In this document: piece by piece, positions 23,588 to 36,018 of the stretch
How the letters are laid out: each line of letters begins with the position of its first letter
Position numbering within the stretch: position 1 is the first letter of the stretch
Origin: Calliphora vicina
Lineage: Eukaryota > Arthropoda > Insecta > Diptera > Calliphoridae
Direction: 5' to 3'
DNA length: 64,000 nucleotides
NCBI RefSeq assembly: GCF_958450345.1
Contig: NC_088780.1
Span: forward strand, 5,392,501 to 5,456,500
Notes under the pieces: generated by a model
Databases searched by the model: none
Told to the model about the DNA's origin: nothing
What the model saw: only the letters and a program-made list of their open reading frames with translations
Translations under genes and position numbers: made by a program

Positions 23588-24790
23588 ATTAGACACGAAC
23601 CGGATGATATACGTCTGAAACTATAAACTTAATGGAGAAAAACTGTGTTTTCAGTTTTTCATGTCGTGAGCCTGTGTCCTTTTTTAAGGACTTCAAAGTT
23701 CCAAAAAAGTTTTATCAAGAATGTTTATAAACTACACCACCATAGTGGGGGAGGTAGAGGGTTAGGGCTGTTGTTTGCAAGATACAAAAATATTGTCCCA
23801 ACACCCACCTTAAAGTATACCAATCTGCTCAGGATCACTTTCTGAGTTCGAAAACATTTGGAAATAACCTTTATATTGCCCCAAGGACAATGGCTATTGA
23901 ATTTGGTTAGAATCAGCCCATTATTTATCCCAGCCCTCATACAATTGGCCTATTTGAAAATAGTTAAGCTCTCATAAATATCCGAACGATCGGTCAACAA
24001 TATTCCATAGCTCCCATATAAGCAACATATTCGAATATGTCATTAATATACATAAATCTCTGAAATATGTCAGTATCCAAACAAAATTCAACACTAATAT
24101 GTTTCATATATTCGCAATTCATCGCAACAAATTTTTGTGACGATTGGTCCATAATTAGTCATAGCTCCCATATAAGGCCCACTACCGAAAATGTGTGTAT
24201 TCAAATAAGATTCAACACTCTTTATAATCATATACCCGGTGTAGGGTATCAGAAGGTCGGGCTTGACCGACTATACCATTTTACTTGTTTATTAAAAAGT
24301 CTTCTTCGTTGCTTTTCACAGCGGATTTTGTTACATTTTTTTCGAATGAAATATTAAAAGAAAATATAAAAAATCAAATAATTTAAATTTAAAATATTTT
24401 TTAGCACTTAAGTGGTTAAGAAATTTTGGCATGTGGTATATAATATTTGGATCTTTAACTCACTATTTTTTAAAAAAAAATTATTGGAAATCTAAAAGGA
24501 TATTCAAGGATAAAAATTTGAAAGGACATTTTTGACATTTTTTGATCCTTACAGGATAAAATAAAAATAATACGAAATATTTTACGACCCTTCTTGATCA
24601 TCTGACACCAAATTTGACATAGTAGGATGATCACAAGTATTTTAAAACATTTTTATAAAAATGTACTTCTCTGAAAATTTGAAATCCTTTTAAAAGGAAA
24701 TATGATCACGAAATGAAAAACTGAAAACGCAGTTTTTCTCCTTTTAATTTATTGTTAAAGACGTATATCATCCGGTTCGTGTCTAATATT
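23588..24790. mobile_element. Fold-back element with a GTCY repeat nested inside
   Basis: The tips are inverted: attagacacgaaccggatga with tatacgtct at 23591 returns as agacgtatatcatccggttc with gtgtctaat at 24759. Pairing continues inward through gagaaaaactg and ttttcagtttttcat (left), matched by atgaaaaactgaaaac and cagtttttctc (right), over about 130 bases. The interior holds a family B GTCY copy. No target duplication was resolved. Confidence 0.7.
23735..24290 (-). mobile_element. GTCY-repeat element, family B, diverged copy
   Basis: On the + strand it begins ccaccatagtgggggaggt and ends gtgtagggtatcagaagg with the hairpin gtcgggcttgaccgac and cttgttt. Between are acccaccttaaagtatacca and tagctcccatataagg words, shared with the family B copies at 16189 and 58712. 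It is more diverged than those and has lost the GTCY tract. Confidence 0.65.
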
Positions 24791-24825
24791 GAGTATCGTA
24801 CTGTGTTATCATAATGTGTGCACCG

Positions 24826-24960
24826 ATAGACTACACGATAGTATGCTGGACTATCAATCCTAGTTTTGCGGGTTCGATTCCTGCCAGGCACTCTGGGTGT
24901 TTCTGCAGACAAGCAAAACGATTCGCAGTTTGCGTTTGTTTAAAAAAATAATAATAATCT
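24826..24960 (+). mobile_element. tRNA-derived SINE fragment
   Basis: A tRNA-like fold is suggested by gatagactacacgatagtat (A-box-like), ggactatcaatcctagt (anticodon-arm-like) and gcgggttcgattcctgcc, a good pol III B box and T arm. A non-tRNA body follows: actctgggtgtttctgcaga and caagcaaaacgattcgcag, then an A-rich end with ataataataat. It is not a functional tRNA because the acceptor stem is not paired. Confidence 0.6.
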
Positions 24961-25126
24961 AAGAACAACATATTTACTACAATGATTGCTTTAATCATGT
25001 GAATCGTAACTTTACATTATTATGCTTACCACAATCATATAGTAGTGCCAATAATTGTTTAAAAACTTGTAAACATTTTGAAACAGTTACAGTAAACATG
25101 TATAATTATATATTTTTTCTGAGTGA
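24961..25126. mobile_element. MITE family M, right half
   Basis: It matches the right arm of the 18882 palindrome: gaacaacatatttactacaa, atcatgtgaatcgtaactt, ttaccacaatcatatag, aaaaacttgtaaacatttt and gttacagtaaacatg. The tail tatattttttctgagtg follows. The left arm is missing. Confidence 0.65.
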
Positions 25127-26489
25127 AGCAGAGATTATAAAAATTTTTTTTATTACAAATTTATTTCAAAATATTTTCTTATAGCATTAAACTAAATGTC
25201 AAAATAACAAATACTTTAATTTAAACATGTAAAATTGCAATAAAATTCTTTAATATCATATTATGGCTGCTATTTTATGTTTATGTACAATACTTGTTTA
25301 AATTTCGTTTTATTTTCGTTTTTTTTTTTATTTTTTATTTTTGCTAATTTTCCATTTTAATATGCCGGATATTAAACTAGTTCGTTTGGTTTCATTTGTG
25401 CTTTAAGGCAATTTTAGACGATTTATTTCCTTTTTTATCATTTGTTTCCTTTAGTAATTTCCTCTGCTCTAAATGTATGTTAATATCAGTGCATAAATAT
25501 GTATGTATATGTGAGTGCCAGAGTTTATTTTTGTATGTAGTAGATAATTTTTTGTCGTTGTTATACTTAAAAACACAAATCTAATATTTTTTCATTTAAT
25601 GCCAGCCACATTTATGTGTATGTATTTGGTTTAAAATGGTTTTATGAAAATGGCTCCATATGATCTAAGTTTGCTCTCGTTTCCATTTGATTTGGCTGCC
25701 TTGATTTTGTAATTGCTTTGAAGGTCATGTAGTTTAGCCTTAATTATTCAAGTTATTGCTAGATCTTGTATGAGTAATACAAATTTTATAATGAAAAAGA
25801 CATAGCCGGAAGAAATTCTCGCCAATTGGTGTATTATATTTACTTTATATGGCTATATTATACACAAATGTTTTTTAAAAATTACTTTTATTGCAACCAA
25901 CCCTATGCGTATGAATAATAATTATTTGTTAAAATATTCCTCATACGCCTGAGGTGTCAATAATGCATGCCTTGTTGTGCAAAATTACTTGATATTTATT
26001 TATTTTACTTGCATGCCATTAACTTAACTTAAATGTTTTCAAATAAATTTATCACTTTTATAAACACATAATAAATGGAAATTAATGTGTTGCATTTCAA
26101 TTATGTAAATATTCGTTGGTATGAATGGAAATTTATAAAAATGAAAAACGTATAAATAAATTTAACATAAGCAGTTACAGCTGTTAAGGCAATAAATTAC
26201 TAGATATACAAACAATGGAAACTTATAGTATGGGACTTTATAATATTTTTTGGAGTATTTTTTATATAGAAAATGTTTGACAAATATTGTCAAAATTATA
26301 TTAAAAATATCAGCTATTTTAGTGTATATCATGTATTTCAACAAATAAAAAGTCCCTGGATATTCCAGTTTGAGTCTCTACAGCTTTATAAAATATATTC
26401 TTTGGGTTTTTAAAAAAAATTCAACTGCTATTTTTTCGAAATTTTAAAAAAGAAAAAAAAATAGTTTACAACATATGTAAATTTATTCA
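25127..26489. other. Intron 2 DNA, nothing recognised
   Basis: AT-rich DNA with a short T-rich block near 25310-25350. No exon, RNA gene or nameable repeat is visible. Confidence 0.5.
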
Positions 26490-26835
26490 AAGTTTGGCCA
26501 TTGTTAGCTATGAACTTTTCCCATCTTTCTGGCTACATATGGATTGCGAGCCAAAAGAACATCTCATCTTTGGAGGACAAGACGAATAATGCCAATATCA
26601 GATACACTGTTCGAAACTGAATCGTAGCCCAGAGAGAGCGTTCTACATCTATCGAAATAAATATTCTAAATAGTTTTTAACAATTACTGCAATATGTGGT
26701 CGAGCGTTGTCATGATGGAATATTATGGTCTGGCCGAATATTCTTGGTCTTCAAATTATTTTGGCTAGCCTGGGCGATCTTTGTCTTCCATGTCAAAATC
26801 ACCACTTCTGAACCACACAAACCAGCTCTAGTACG
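26490..26835 (-). pseudogene. Mariner transposase, C-terminal part, broken
   Basis: On the minus strand, one frame reads QTIIFHHDNARPHIAVIVKN: the HDNARPH motif holds the second catalytic Asp of mariner transposases. Further on, in shifted frames, come KDEMFFWLAIHM and RWEKFIANNGQTL, the conserved tail. Frameshifts and stops are many. The N-terminal half is absent, and the GTAGTA satellite abuts its 5' end. Confidence 0.8.
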
Positions 26836-26837
26836 TT

Positions 26838-27140
26838 GAAACAGACTTTTTCAGAAAGTAGTATTTCTACTACTATTTTAAATAAGTAGTATTTCTACTA
26901 CTCTTTTGAAAAAGTATTATTTTAAAAGTACTATTTTTAAAAATGTAGTAATTCTACTACTATTTTTTAAAAAAGTAGAATTTCTGTTACTATTTTGAGA
27001 AAGTAGTATTTTTACTACTATTTTTTAAAAAAGTAGTATTTCTACTATTTTCTAAAAAGTAGTATTTCTACTACTATTTTAGAAAAAAGTAGTATTTCTA
27101 TTACTATTTTTTAAAAAAGTAGTATTTCTAAAACTATTTC
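26838..27140. repeat. GTAGTATTTCTACTAC satellite, left block
   Basis: Units of about 31-36 bases: a palindromic core agtagtatttctactact followed by a T/A spacer such as attttttaaaaaa. The array is interrupted at about 27140 by LINE sequence and resumes at about 27870, so the LINE fragment probably landed in the array. Confidence 0.85.
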
Positions 27141-27185
27141 AGTTCTACATACTGCAAATCGCTGCAACAAACACAAAACCAAATT

Positions 27186-27707
27186 TTGAAGATACTATTT
27201 AAAAATCTCCAGTACAACAAACGATTTACTAACTACGACCTGGTTTACGGTAACACAGCCAATAATATAAACACAAACAACTCTACGAATAACAACTATC
27301 CAAACAACAACACCTCAAACTCCAACATCCAGAATCGCAGAAACTTGAACGCAAACAAAATAGAAAGTAATAGCATTAATAGGAGCAACAACATCAGCCC
27401 AAATAATAACATCGGTACCCAGCTAGGAATACTCAACGTCAAAAGTATATATTACACCACACTTTTTAATGAATTTTATAAAGACGACTGATTCCTAAAA
27501 CCACTAGACCATACATACAGCACACGACTTCGTACTGAAGGAAGATACAAAGTTGAGCGCTACAGAAACAACTATGGCAAAAACACCTTAGCCGTTATAT
27601 TACCTACAATTTTCAACAAGTTACCGTTATATCTACTTAATATAACTAATATTTATAAAAGAAAATCATTATTAAAATTACATTTTATATCCTCGCAATG
27701 TATTTAA
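27186..27707 (+). pseudogene. Non-LTR retrotransposon (LINE) reverse transcriptase, C-terminal end
   Basis: An open frame with one internal stop (27489-27491) continues in phase to 27707. The first 100 residues are Asn-rich (NTNNSTNNNYPNNNTSNS). After the stop, HTYSTRLRTEGRYKVERYRN, YGKNTLAVILPTIFNKLPLY and KSLLKLHF resemble the closing segment of CR1/Jockey-type LINE proteins (Y-TR, G...FN-LP, K..LK-HF). The catalytic domain is missing, as is typical of 5'-truncated insertions. Confidence 0.7.
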
Positions 27708-27868
27708 ACATTTTAATATCTAAACATAATATGTATATATATTTTTTAATAAAATTATTTGAGTCCATATTTTTATTTTTGTATCCTGCAGACAAGCGGA
27801 ATGGCTTCGCGGGATTAGAACTAAGTTAAATATGTAAACAAATTTTTTAAATGAAATAAAAAAAAAAA
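27708..27868 (+). mobile_element. LINE 3' UTR and A-rich tail
   Basis: After the frame ends come an A/T stretch and gtatcctgcagacaagcgga with atggcttcgcgggatta, closing with aaatgaaataaaaaaaaaaa. The 'ctgcagacaagc' segment also occurs in the SINE at about 24904. The A-rich end directly abuts the satellite. Confidence 0.6.
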
Positions 27869-29000
27869 AATATTTTTTTACTACTATTTTTAAAAAAAAG
27901 TAGTATTTCTACTACTATTTTTTTAAAAAAGTAGTATTTTTATTACTATTTTTAAAAATAGTAGTATTTTTACTACTATTTTTTTAAAAAAAGTACTATT
28001 TCTAGTACTATTTTTTTAAAAAAGTAGTATTTCTACTACTATTTTCTAAAAAAGTAGTATTTTTGCTACTATTTTTTAAAATAAGTATTTGTACTATTTT
28101 TTTAAAAAAATTAGTATTTCTACTACTATTTTTTTAAAAAAGTAGTATTTCTACTACAATTTTCATTAATAAAAGTAGTATTTCTACTACTATTTTTTTA
28201 AAAAAGTAGTATTTCTACTACAATTTTCATTAAAAAAAGTAGAATTTCTACTACTATTTTTTGTAAAAAAGTAGTATTTCTACTACTATTTTTTTTGAAA
28301 AAGTTGTATTTCTACTACTATTTTTTAAAAAAAAAGTAGTATTTCTACTACTATTTTTTTAAAAAAGTAGTATTTCTACTACTATTTTTTTTAAAAAAGT
28401 AGTATTTCTACTACTATTTTTTTAAAAAAAAGTAGTATTTCTACTACTATTTTTTAAGATAGTAGTATGTATTTTTATTACTATTTTAAAAAAGTAGTAT
28501 TTCTAATACTTTTTTTTAAGAAAGTAGTATTTCTACTACTATTTTTTTTAAAAAAAAGTAGTATTTCTACTACTATTGTTTTAAAAAAGTAGTATTTTTA
28601 CTACTATTTTTTTTAAAAAAGTAGTGTTTCTACTACTATTTTTTAAAAAAAGTAGTATTTTTACTAGTATTTTTAAAAAAGTAGTATTTTTACTACTATT
28701 TTTAAAAAAAGTAGTATTTTTACTACTGTTTTTAAAAAAAGTAGTATTTTTACTACTACTTTTTTTAAAAAAGTAGTATTTCTACTACTGTTTTTGTAAG
28801 GTAGTACTTTTACAACTATTTTTAAAAAAAGTATTAATTTTACTACTATTTTTTTAAAAAAATAGTATTTCTACCAATATTTTTTTATAAAAGTAGTATT
28901 TCTACTACTGTTTTAAAAAATTAGTATTTCTACTACTATTTTAAAAAAGTAGTATTTCTACTACTATTTTAATAAAGTAGTATTTCTACTACTATTTTAA
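27869..29000. repeat. GTAGTATTTCTACTAC satellite, main block
   Basis: More than 30 units by eye, of about 31-36 bases, each a palindromic agtagtatttctactact core plus a variable ttttttaaaaaa spacer. Core variants include agtatttttactact and agtagtgtttctactac. Homogeneity is highest in the middle, as in tandem arrays under unequal exchange. Confidence 0.9.
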
Positions 29001-29190
29001 CCCAAATTTTTAATCACCAAAATTTTTTTTTGTCGTAAAATTGATTTTACTAATAAATTTAAAAAAAAAACTGAAAAAGAAATTTTGAAAATAAATTTTT
29101 CCATAATAAATTAAAAAAAAATTTGAAAAATAAATTTTTTTTTAAATTTTGTATACCTAAAAATATTTTTGAAATTTTTATTTTAAAGTT
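29001..29190 (-). mobile_element. GTCY-repeat family A, A/T-rich tail fragment
   Basis: Runs such as atcaccaaaattttttttt, ccataataaattaaaaaa and tttgtatacctaaaaatat match the A/T-rich interior of full family A copies. Neither end of the element is present. Confidence 0.45.
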
Positions 29191-32100
29191 AATATTAAAA
29201 TCTGAGGTGTTAAAATGTTCCGCAAAAATATTATTCGTGAAATTTTACTATAAGTCCCTGAATACACCAAAACGGAAAATTCAACCAGAAAGTCAGATAT
29301 AAGTCGCAACATAAGAGAGCTTAGGGTTAATTTCGAATTTATTAAGAATTTTATTTTAAAGTATACCCAAAAATTTAGCATTAAAAATAATAGTTTAAAT
29401 TTAACTAAAATCACTAATATCTGTATTATATTACATTCGATAGCAAATTTGGATAGGAAGTATTCATTAATTACATTTTTTTAGCTCTCGGCAATTCCAC
29501 TTCATTTATTGGTTGGACCTTGTAATTGTGGAAAAAATTTGATTTTGTTGTATATAAAAAGTGCGACAAAAAAGGTTGGGTATATCCCAATTTATGATTC
29601 GGCCCTACCGTTTGTTATCTTCTAACTCGTTTTTTTAATATACATACATAGATATACATATGTTTTTCTATAAGACAGAAGTATTTATATCCCCATCCCT
29701 TTTGCTTAGCATTTACTGTATTAATATAACAATAAAATAATTCCACAATTTACATTGTCTGCTTGTTTAAATGTTAATTTAATATCAATTTCATGGCGTT
29801 ACTGTATTGACTCTAGTTGCCATGGTGAATTCGTGCGAAAATAATAAGAAAAATGCGTTAAATTTTTGTAAGGATCCAATAAAATAAAGACAAAATACAT
29901 TTGCAAATAAGTACCTAAATTTGCTTGAAAAAAGAAAACAGTTTTTTGTTTTCTAAAATCCCTGAAGTAGTTAAATTAAATTGATTTTATTTGGTTTCTC
30001 TCCAACTACTTACTACAGCCTATTGCTAAAAGGCAGTGAATATCATGACAAAAGTATCTGTGTGTGTCTTTATACTTAATGCATTAGAGGTCGTTATAGA
30101 GTCTGGCACTAAGTCTGGGGCAAAACAAAAAGACAGAGACACACACAATTAGTTAAATAGCTAGAAAGAAAAAGCTGTAAACATCTATCTATCTATCCAT
30201 CCAGCCATTCAACCATTGATTTGAATGGACTCTTGTCGTTTACGTGTAAATGGTTAAAATGAGGTGGTTTCCATTTGATTTGATGTCAACAACTGAGCAG
30301 CGGCATCATTAGCAAACGAAACGAATGGAATGGAAAGGAAGGAGAGCTTTTTAGACAAAATGGTAATTTTGATTGAAATGTAGTTGAGAATCTATTTAAC
30401 GCAGTAACCAATGGAGTGACTGACACTCACACACACACATACTTTACTGGTTACTCTCACCACATGTATGCCTGCACTTGATGTGTATTAAACAGGAAAT
30501 GACCACAAATACATTTACATGTTGCTCAAAACAGAACACAGCAGTAGTTGTGTAAGTGACTTTGTGTGTGTGTGTGAGTATGGGTTTGATTACTGGCAAG
30601 TGTGTGTGTGTTTGTGTTTTTGTCATCAAAGTAACCATTTAACCGAATATTGAGATGTGTAATTGTTTTGTTTTTACAGTTTTCCCTTAGTTTTTTGAAT
30701 TTTTATTGTTGTGCTCAGTGTGAGAGATTAATTATTATTCTGTTTGTTTTTTTGTATTTGTTGCTTTTTAGTTGTTCTTGTCTCCATGTGATATGTATTT
30801 TATTTGAATATTTTATTGTTTTAAAAGCCAACTTGTTACGAGTAATAAAAATTGATTTTATTGTATTAACTATCATGTATACATTAATATAGTATGTATA
30901 AAGTATTATTGTTTATAGACCTTGATTTACATTGAAGCATATGGACACATGTCGCTTTTTCCTGTCTAAGTGTAGATTAACGAGCTTTTTTTAAATATCC
31001 TTTATATTGTAATTAATATCAGTTTGTCCATGAACATACAGCAGAACTTTAATTTACACAGTACTATTTGTTAAAACATGTTTAGGGTTGATTCTAAGGT
31101 GGATAATATTGATGGAAATGGCTTTAAAATTGTGCTTTGAAGTAATGCAAATTTGGACAATAAACATTTTTCTAAAAAGAGATCTTCTTCTGATATTTTG
31201 TTTACAAACAATATAAATACTTTAAAAATTTATTTAATAACAAAGAAAAAGTACTTAAATAAAGAACCAAAGTAAACCAAATCTATATTATTTAAATTTC
31301 AATTAACAAAAAGTACCATAATTCACAAAAGTACTTTTGTTGAAAAAAGTACCATTATTTGATAACCAAAGAAGAGGTGTTAAAAAACTATATTATTTTA
31401 AAACAATCTAGTTATTAAAATATCATATACACAAATGAGGAAAATGTAATTTTTCTATAAAACTACTTAATTCAAAAAGCTATTATTTATAGCAGTCCTA
31501 AAAATTTCCATCTATTATAAATTTTTTTATAAAAACATTCTTTTTTTTGTTAATAAATAGTGCTTTTTAAGTAAGTACTTTTTTCTGGTCAAAACAAAAT
31601 AGGTCTTTTATAAAAAAGTACCAAATTTTAAATGAAATGAATTAAATACATTTCTGTGAATTTTTGCTACCATGTTCGAAAAGTACTAAAATTACTACAA
31701 TAAAGTACGTTTACTTAATTTACATGAAATATTAGTACATTAAGCGGCTTAAAAAACCAAAATATTGTCCAGAAACTAGAAAAAAATACATTATTTTTAC
31801 TATAAAAAGTTATTTTTTCGGAAAAGGTACTTTTTAAAAAAAAAATACTTTTTTGTAATTTGATACCTTTTCTCAATTAGAATTTTATTTTTGTTAATAA
31901 TACGATATATTTACTTTAATAAAATTAATTTAGTGGTAAAGCACTTAATTTAGGAATTTTAAATTTTTCTCATATCGCTGGCTTAACATGCAAAGGCTCT
32001 AAGTCCACTTTTTTAGAAATTGAGATTTTAATGCAGTAATGTATAAAAGTAAAAATACATTGATTACAAAGAAAAAAATTGGAGTTATCTCGCATTTTGT

Positions 32101-32221
32101 TTTTGTTTTGTAGTGATGAGCAAAAGCGCTTAGTCCAATTTATCACAAGAAAAAGCTCTAAGTCTCTTTAAAAAGTACAGTTTAACTATTTCTGTCAAAT
32201 TGTTCAATGACATGTATTCAA
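29191..32221. other. Intron 2 DNA with TG/AC microsatellites and GTACTTTT words
   Basis: Between 30425 and 30620 there are short AC and TG dinucleotide runs (cactcacacacacacatac, tgtgtgtgtgtgtgagta, tgtgtgtgtgtttgtgt). From 31240 to 32200 GTACTTTT words are common. No exon is recognised, and the short frames here look like chance. Confidence 0.55.
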
Positions 32222-32390
32222 ACAAGTAAGAAAAAATGGTCGGTCAAATATTTTTCTTTTAAAATTTCAATAATTTATTTTCGGAAGAGGGTCTTATTTG
32301 GGAACTATGACTAATTATGGACCGATCGCCATGAAAGTTATTTGCGTTGAATTTTATTATGTAGTAATCTTTCTATATATAGAAAAGTAC
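32222..32390 (+). mobile_element. GTCY-repeat element, family B, 5' fragment
   Basis: It starts aacaagtaagaaaaaatggt with cggtcaaat (the hairpin's right side is lost), then ttttcggaagagggtctta, actatgactaattatgga and ccgatcgccatgaaa. It breaks off near 32390. Confidence 0.6.
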
Positions 32391-32579
32391 TTATGTATTT
32401 TGAAAATGTATTTTTTTTTTAAAATATAAATTTTTCTTGTTTAAATAAATTTTTTTATGCTATAAATAGTTAATTTTGGAATAGGTACTTTTTGGAAAAA
32501 AGTACGTTTTAGTAATATGGTACTTTTTATTTATTAAAATAAATTTTTAGGGATAAGCACCAAATTAAAATAATATTAT

Positions 32580-32820
32580 GTTTTTCGAAATTTTTTTTTA
32601 AATTTAAATTTTTTTTTTTTTAAATTTTCAAAATTATTTTTTTTTTTTAATTTTAATTTTTTTTTGCTTTTAATATTTAGCGAAAAAAACTTTTGGTGAA
32701 AAAAAATCGGGTTAAAAAATATTTTTCCGATTTTGAGTCATTGGAGGTCCAACTTACTATGGTTTTATATACGCCATTGCAACGGTGTTTGAAATATCTA
32801 TTATTAGATATCCATCTCCC
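32580..32820 (+). mobile_element. GTCY-repeat element, family A, internal fragment
   Basis: An A/T-rich tract leads to gaaaaaaaatcgggttaaaa, tttttccgattttgagtcat, ggtccaacttactatggttt and tgaaatatctattattagat. Both ends are missing. Confidence 0.6.
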
Positions 32821-32914
32821 ATATGATGTAAATTAAAAAAATAGAGTCCTCAAATTTTTCACGTTTTTATAAATATTTGAGGAAAATATTAGCGGATTAT
32901 TGATAGTAGGCGTG

Positions 32915-33641
32915 GCACGGTCAAGACCGACCATATGATACCCTACACTAAGTAAAAGACCAAAAACATTTTTCTTTTAAAATTTCAATAATTTATATTT
33001 TTGAGTGATTTTAGGAAGTGGGCCTTATATGGGGGCTATGACCAAGTATGGACCGATCATCATGAAATTAGGTCGTGTGATTTATGTCTGTATGAAAGTT
33101 TACTATGTTGAATTTTGTGAGTATACCAACATTTTTAAGCGATTTATGCACGTTAACGTGATTTTCGGAAGCGGGTCTATATGGGAGCTATGACTAATTA
33201 TGGACGGATCGTAACAAAATTTGGTGACATGAATTTTGTATATATAGAACTTATTTGGAGAGCAATTTGTGGAGATACATTTATAAATTGAACATTTATG
33301 ACGGATAAAGTCCAATTTCGGAAGGACATTTGTATAGGGGCTAGGTGAAATAATGGACCGATTTCAGCCAGTTTCTATAGGCTTAGTCCTTGGGCCGAAA
33401 AAATAATATGTACCAAATTTGATCGAAATGTCTTTAAAATTGCGACCTGTACTCTGCGCAAAAGGTTTACATGGACAGCCAGCAAACCAACCGAACGGAC
33501 GGACATCGTTTAATCGACTCAGAAAGTGATTCTAAGTCGATCGGTATACTTTAAGGTGGGTGTTAGACTAATACTTTTGGGCGTTACAAACATCTGCACA
33601 AGCGCATAATACCCTCCCACTATGGTGGTGTAGGGTATAAT
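32915..33641 (+). mobile_element. GTCY-repeat element, family B, long copy
   Basis: It begins with the hairpin ggtcaagaccgacc and tatgataccctacacta. It continues with gattttaggaagtgggcctt, catgaaattaggtcgtgtga and a second gattttcggaagcgggtcta, then atggacagccagcaaaccaa with the GTCY tract cgaacggacggacatcg. It ends taataccctcccactatgg then tgtagggtata. Short frames inside are family-wide artefacts: the same peptide recurs in the copies at 16189 and 58712. Confidence 0.75.
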
Positions 33642-33926
33642 AATATAAAGCATATAATGTACAACAAAGCTTAGTGTAGGAGTTAAAGGTACTTTTAGAA
33701 TTCATTATTCTTATCAAATGAATGAAGAAACAGTAGAGGTTTGAAATGTATTTATTTAGAAAATTATTACTTAAAAAAAAAGTATTTTTTTCAGATATAT
33801 GCAATATGAACAAATAAAATTTTCTTTTGCCGAAAAACTACCAGATTTTGTTTAAAAATTCATGTAAGTCCACACTGTGAAGTATTTGCTGCAAAAATGT
33901 TTAAATTCTTTTTTGAAACTGTATTC

Positions 33927-33956
33927 GTGTCCACACGTGTCCACACGTGTCCACAG
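33927..33956. repeat. Three tandem copies of a 10-base unit
   Basis: The unit gtgtccacac occurs three times in a row (the third ends cacag) just before the hAT arm starts. Unique in the window. Confidence 0.8.
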
Positions 33957-34935
33957 CAATGACCTAAAATGCCACCAAAAAATTATTTAGCTTGTTCTAA
34001 GAAGGGCAACCCGTGCCGACTTTCGATTTAGTTTTGAGGTGAAAAGAGAAAAATGCATTTTTTTTGATTTTTTTTTTAAATTTTTCCCATTAAATAATTA
34101 CTTTTGCCATTTAATTTAAAAGAATCGAAATGTGTACGTAATTGTCGTTCTAATGAGATATAAAAGACAACAATTGGTTGAAAAATGTTATTAAAAAATC
34201 GACAGGCCATTAACGTGTCTCAGGCCACTAGAACAAGAAATTTAGGAACAAAATTAACATATTTTGAGAAGTATTAAAATAAAAGCTTATTTTTACTTAA
34301 AATATATGCGTATTTACTTGTATATTTACTTTTATCTTCATAGGATACAGTTAACTTATTCGATGGCATAACCAAAAAAATATATATTTTTTAACGGCAG
34401 TTTCAAAACTCCATTTTCAAATTTTTAAAAATTTTGTTAAACAAATTTCAGAATTTTTTGATCATCACATGGGGATTTATTTACAACATAATAGGGAATA
34501 AAAATGTGAAAAAAATATGTCAAAACCTCCTATAGTTTTTCCGTACCTGCGATTTTCATTTTAAGATTTTCGAGAAAAAACAAATTTTTTGGTCATATTT
34601 TGGCGAATAAGCCCAATTTCCTTACTGTTATTAATTTTAAGTAAAATCTGTACAGAATATTATAGTACAGGTAATTCTAAATATAGTCTGAAAGTTTTCC
34701 TAAAATCGGAAAATGTTAACCCTTAAATCGTGAAGGTCAAATGTAAAATTTTTCAATATTTGGAATTTCTAATTTAAAGATAGCGAAATGTTATATATTT
34801 TTTGGCCGATTTTGATGAAACCTAAGAAAAATATAACATGAGGTCTAGTATTTACAATAACAGTACAAAAATGAAATTAACCGTTAAGAGTACTTGGGGT
34901 CAAAATGATTGTGTTTTTCGTGATTTTAAAAGTTC
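33957..34935. mobile_element. Single arm of the long hAT-type inverted-repeat element
   Basis: It matches the left half of the 5676-7627 element in the same order: aatgacctaaaatgccacca, ggcaacccgtgccgactttc, gatcatcacatggggattta, ttaacccttaaatcgtgaag. It stops near the loop (tcaaaatgattgtgtt). The outer 60 bases of the arm (TAGAGTGTC) and the second arm are missing. Confidence 0.8.
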
Positions 34936-36018
34936 TACACACTAGATTTATCTAGATATTTACTTAAATAGGATTTTTTCTATATTTTCCTCAAAGTGAT
35001 CCTTTGCCAAACCGATTTATGTGTTATATAGCGTTGAAACAGTACTTAAAACACCTTCCATTTGATGTCTATATTGTTAAAATACAGATCTTCATATTGT
35101 TAAAATACAGATCTTCAAACATATTTGCATACTTAAAGCCACACCCAATCGAAAGTATGCTTAGAAAAAAAAAATATAAATAAGAAGTTATAATTTTGAA
35201 TATATAAGGAAATAGTATGTAAGTATTTATCATTTTCATTAGCGCCCTTCTAATTCGTTTTAAACCTTTACTTAAAAAACCCCTCGTTATCTGCAACAAA
35301 TTCAATTATTAGCTTTTTTTTTGTGACATTTACCATGTGTGGGGGCATTTTGTTGTTTTATTTTTTAATTGAATTTATTGTTTTAATTATAGTAATTTTA
35401 TTTTATAATTTTTTGTTTGTTTGTTCAACATATACTTAATATATGAGCCATCATTCGATCTCCATCCGAACCAAAGTGAAAAAATGTGTGTTTGTAAAAG
35501 TAAAAGTTGTTGCAAATTGTGTTTTTAGTGATTTTAAAAATACAATTAATAAAACACATCATATGAGAACGATGATGCTGTTGTTGTTGTTTTTATTTGT
35601 TTAATTTTTATTAAATAAATTAATGAGATTATGAAACGTTTTTTGTGGTTAATTTTTAATTAAAAACATGTTAGTCTGTCTGGTTAACGGGTGGTACTCA
35701 GTTTAAGGCTGCATATTGGCAGTCAATGTAAAAGTTTGAGTAATAAATTTTGTTTATATGAAAACCATTATTTGGCTTTGGCAAAGTTTATTAATCCTGT
35801 ACATAAAGTAACACACATGTGGGTATGTATTTGTATTATATTTATCTATCTATTTATTGGGCTAATATCAATATTGTTTTTGGCACATGAAATTATTATG
35901 TACTTAAAACATTTATGTATTTAACTTTTTCGGTTTTTTTTCTGCCTTTTTTGAGTAAAATAAAACAAGAGTATGGAATAGAAAAAATAAGTATGTCATC
36001 ACAAGTCATTGCACTTAC
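34936..36018. other. Intron 2 DNA up to exon 2 donor
   Basis: The stretch holds a short duplicated word (gttaaaatacagatcttcat, twice near 35075-35115), T-rich tracts, and the gtaagt donor at 36018-36013. No other gene is seen. Confidence 0.55.

Noticed and set aside
24826..24900. Functional tRNA gene
   Set aside because: A B box and T arm are good, but the acceptor stem does not pair and a SINE body follows.
30425..30620. AC/TG tract as a regulatory island
   Set aside because: Short common dinucleotide repeats with no other regulatory hint.
33005..33315. Recurring 60-70 residue frames in family B repeats
   Set aside because: The same peptides occur on both strands of each copy because the repeat sequence is shared; no protein family.
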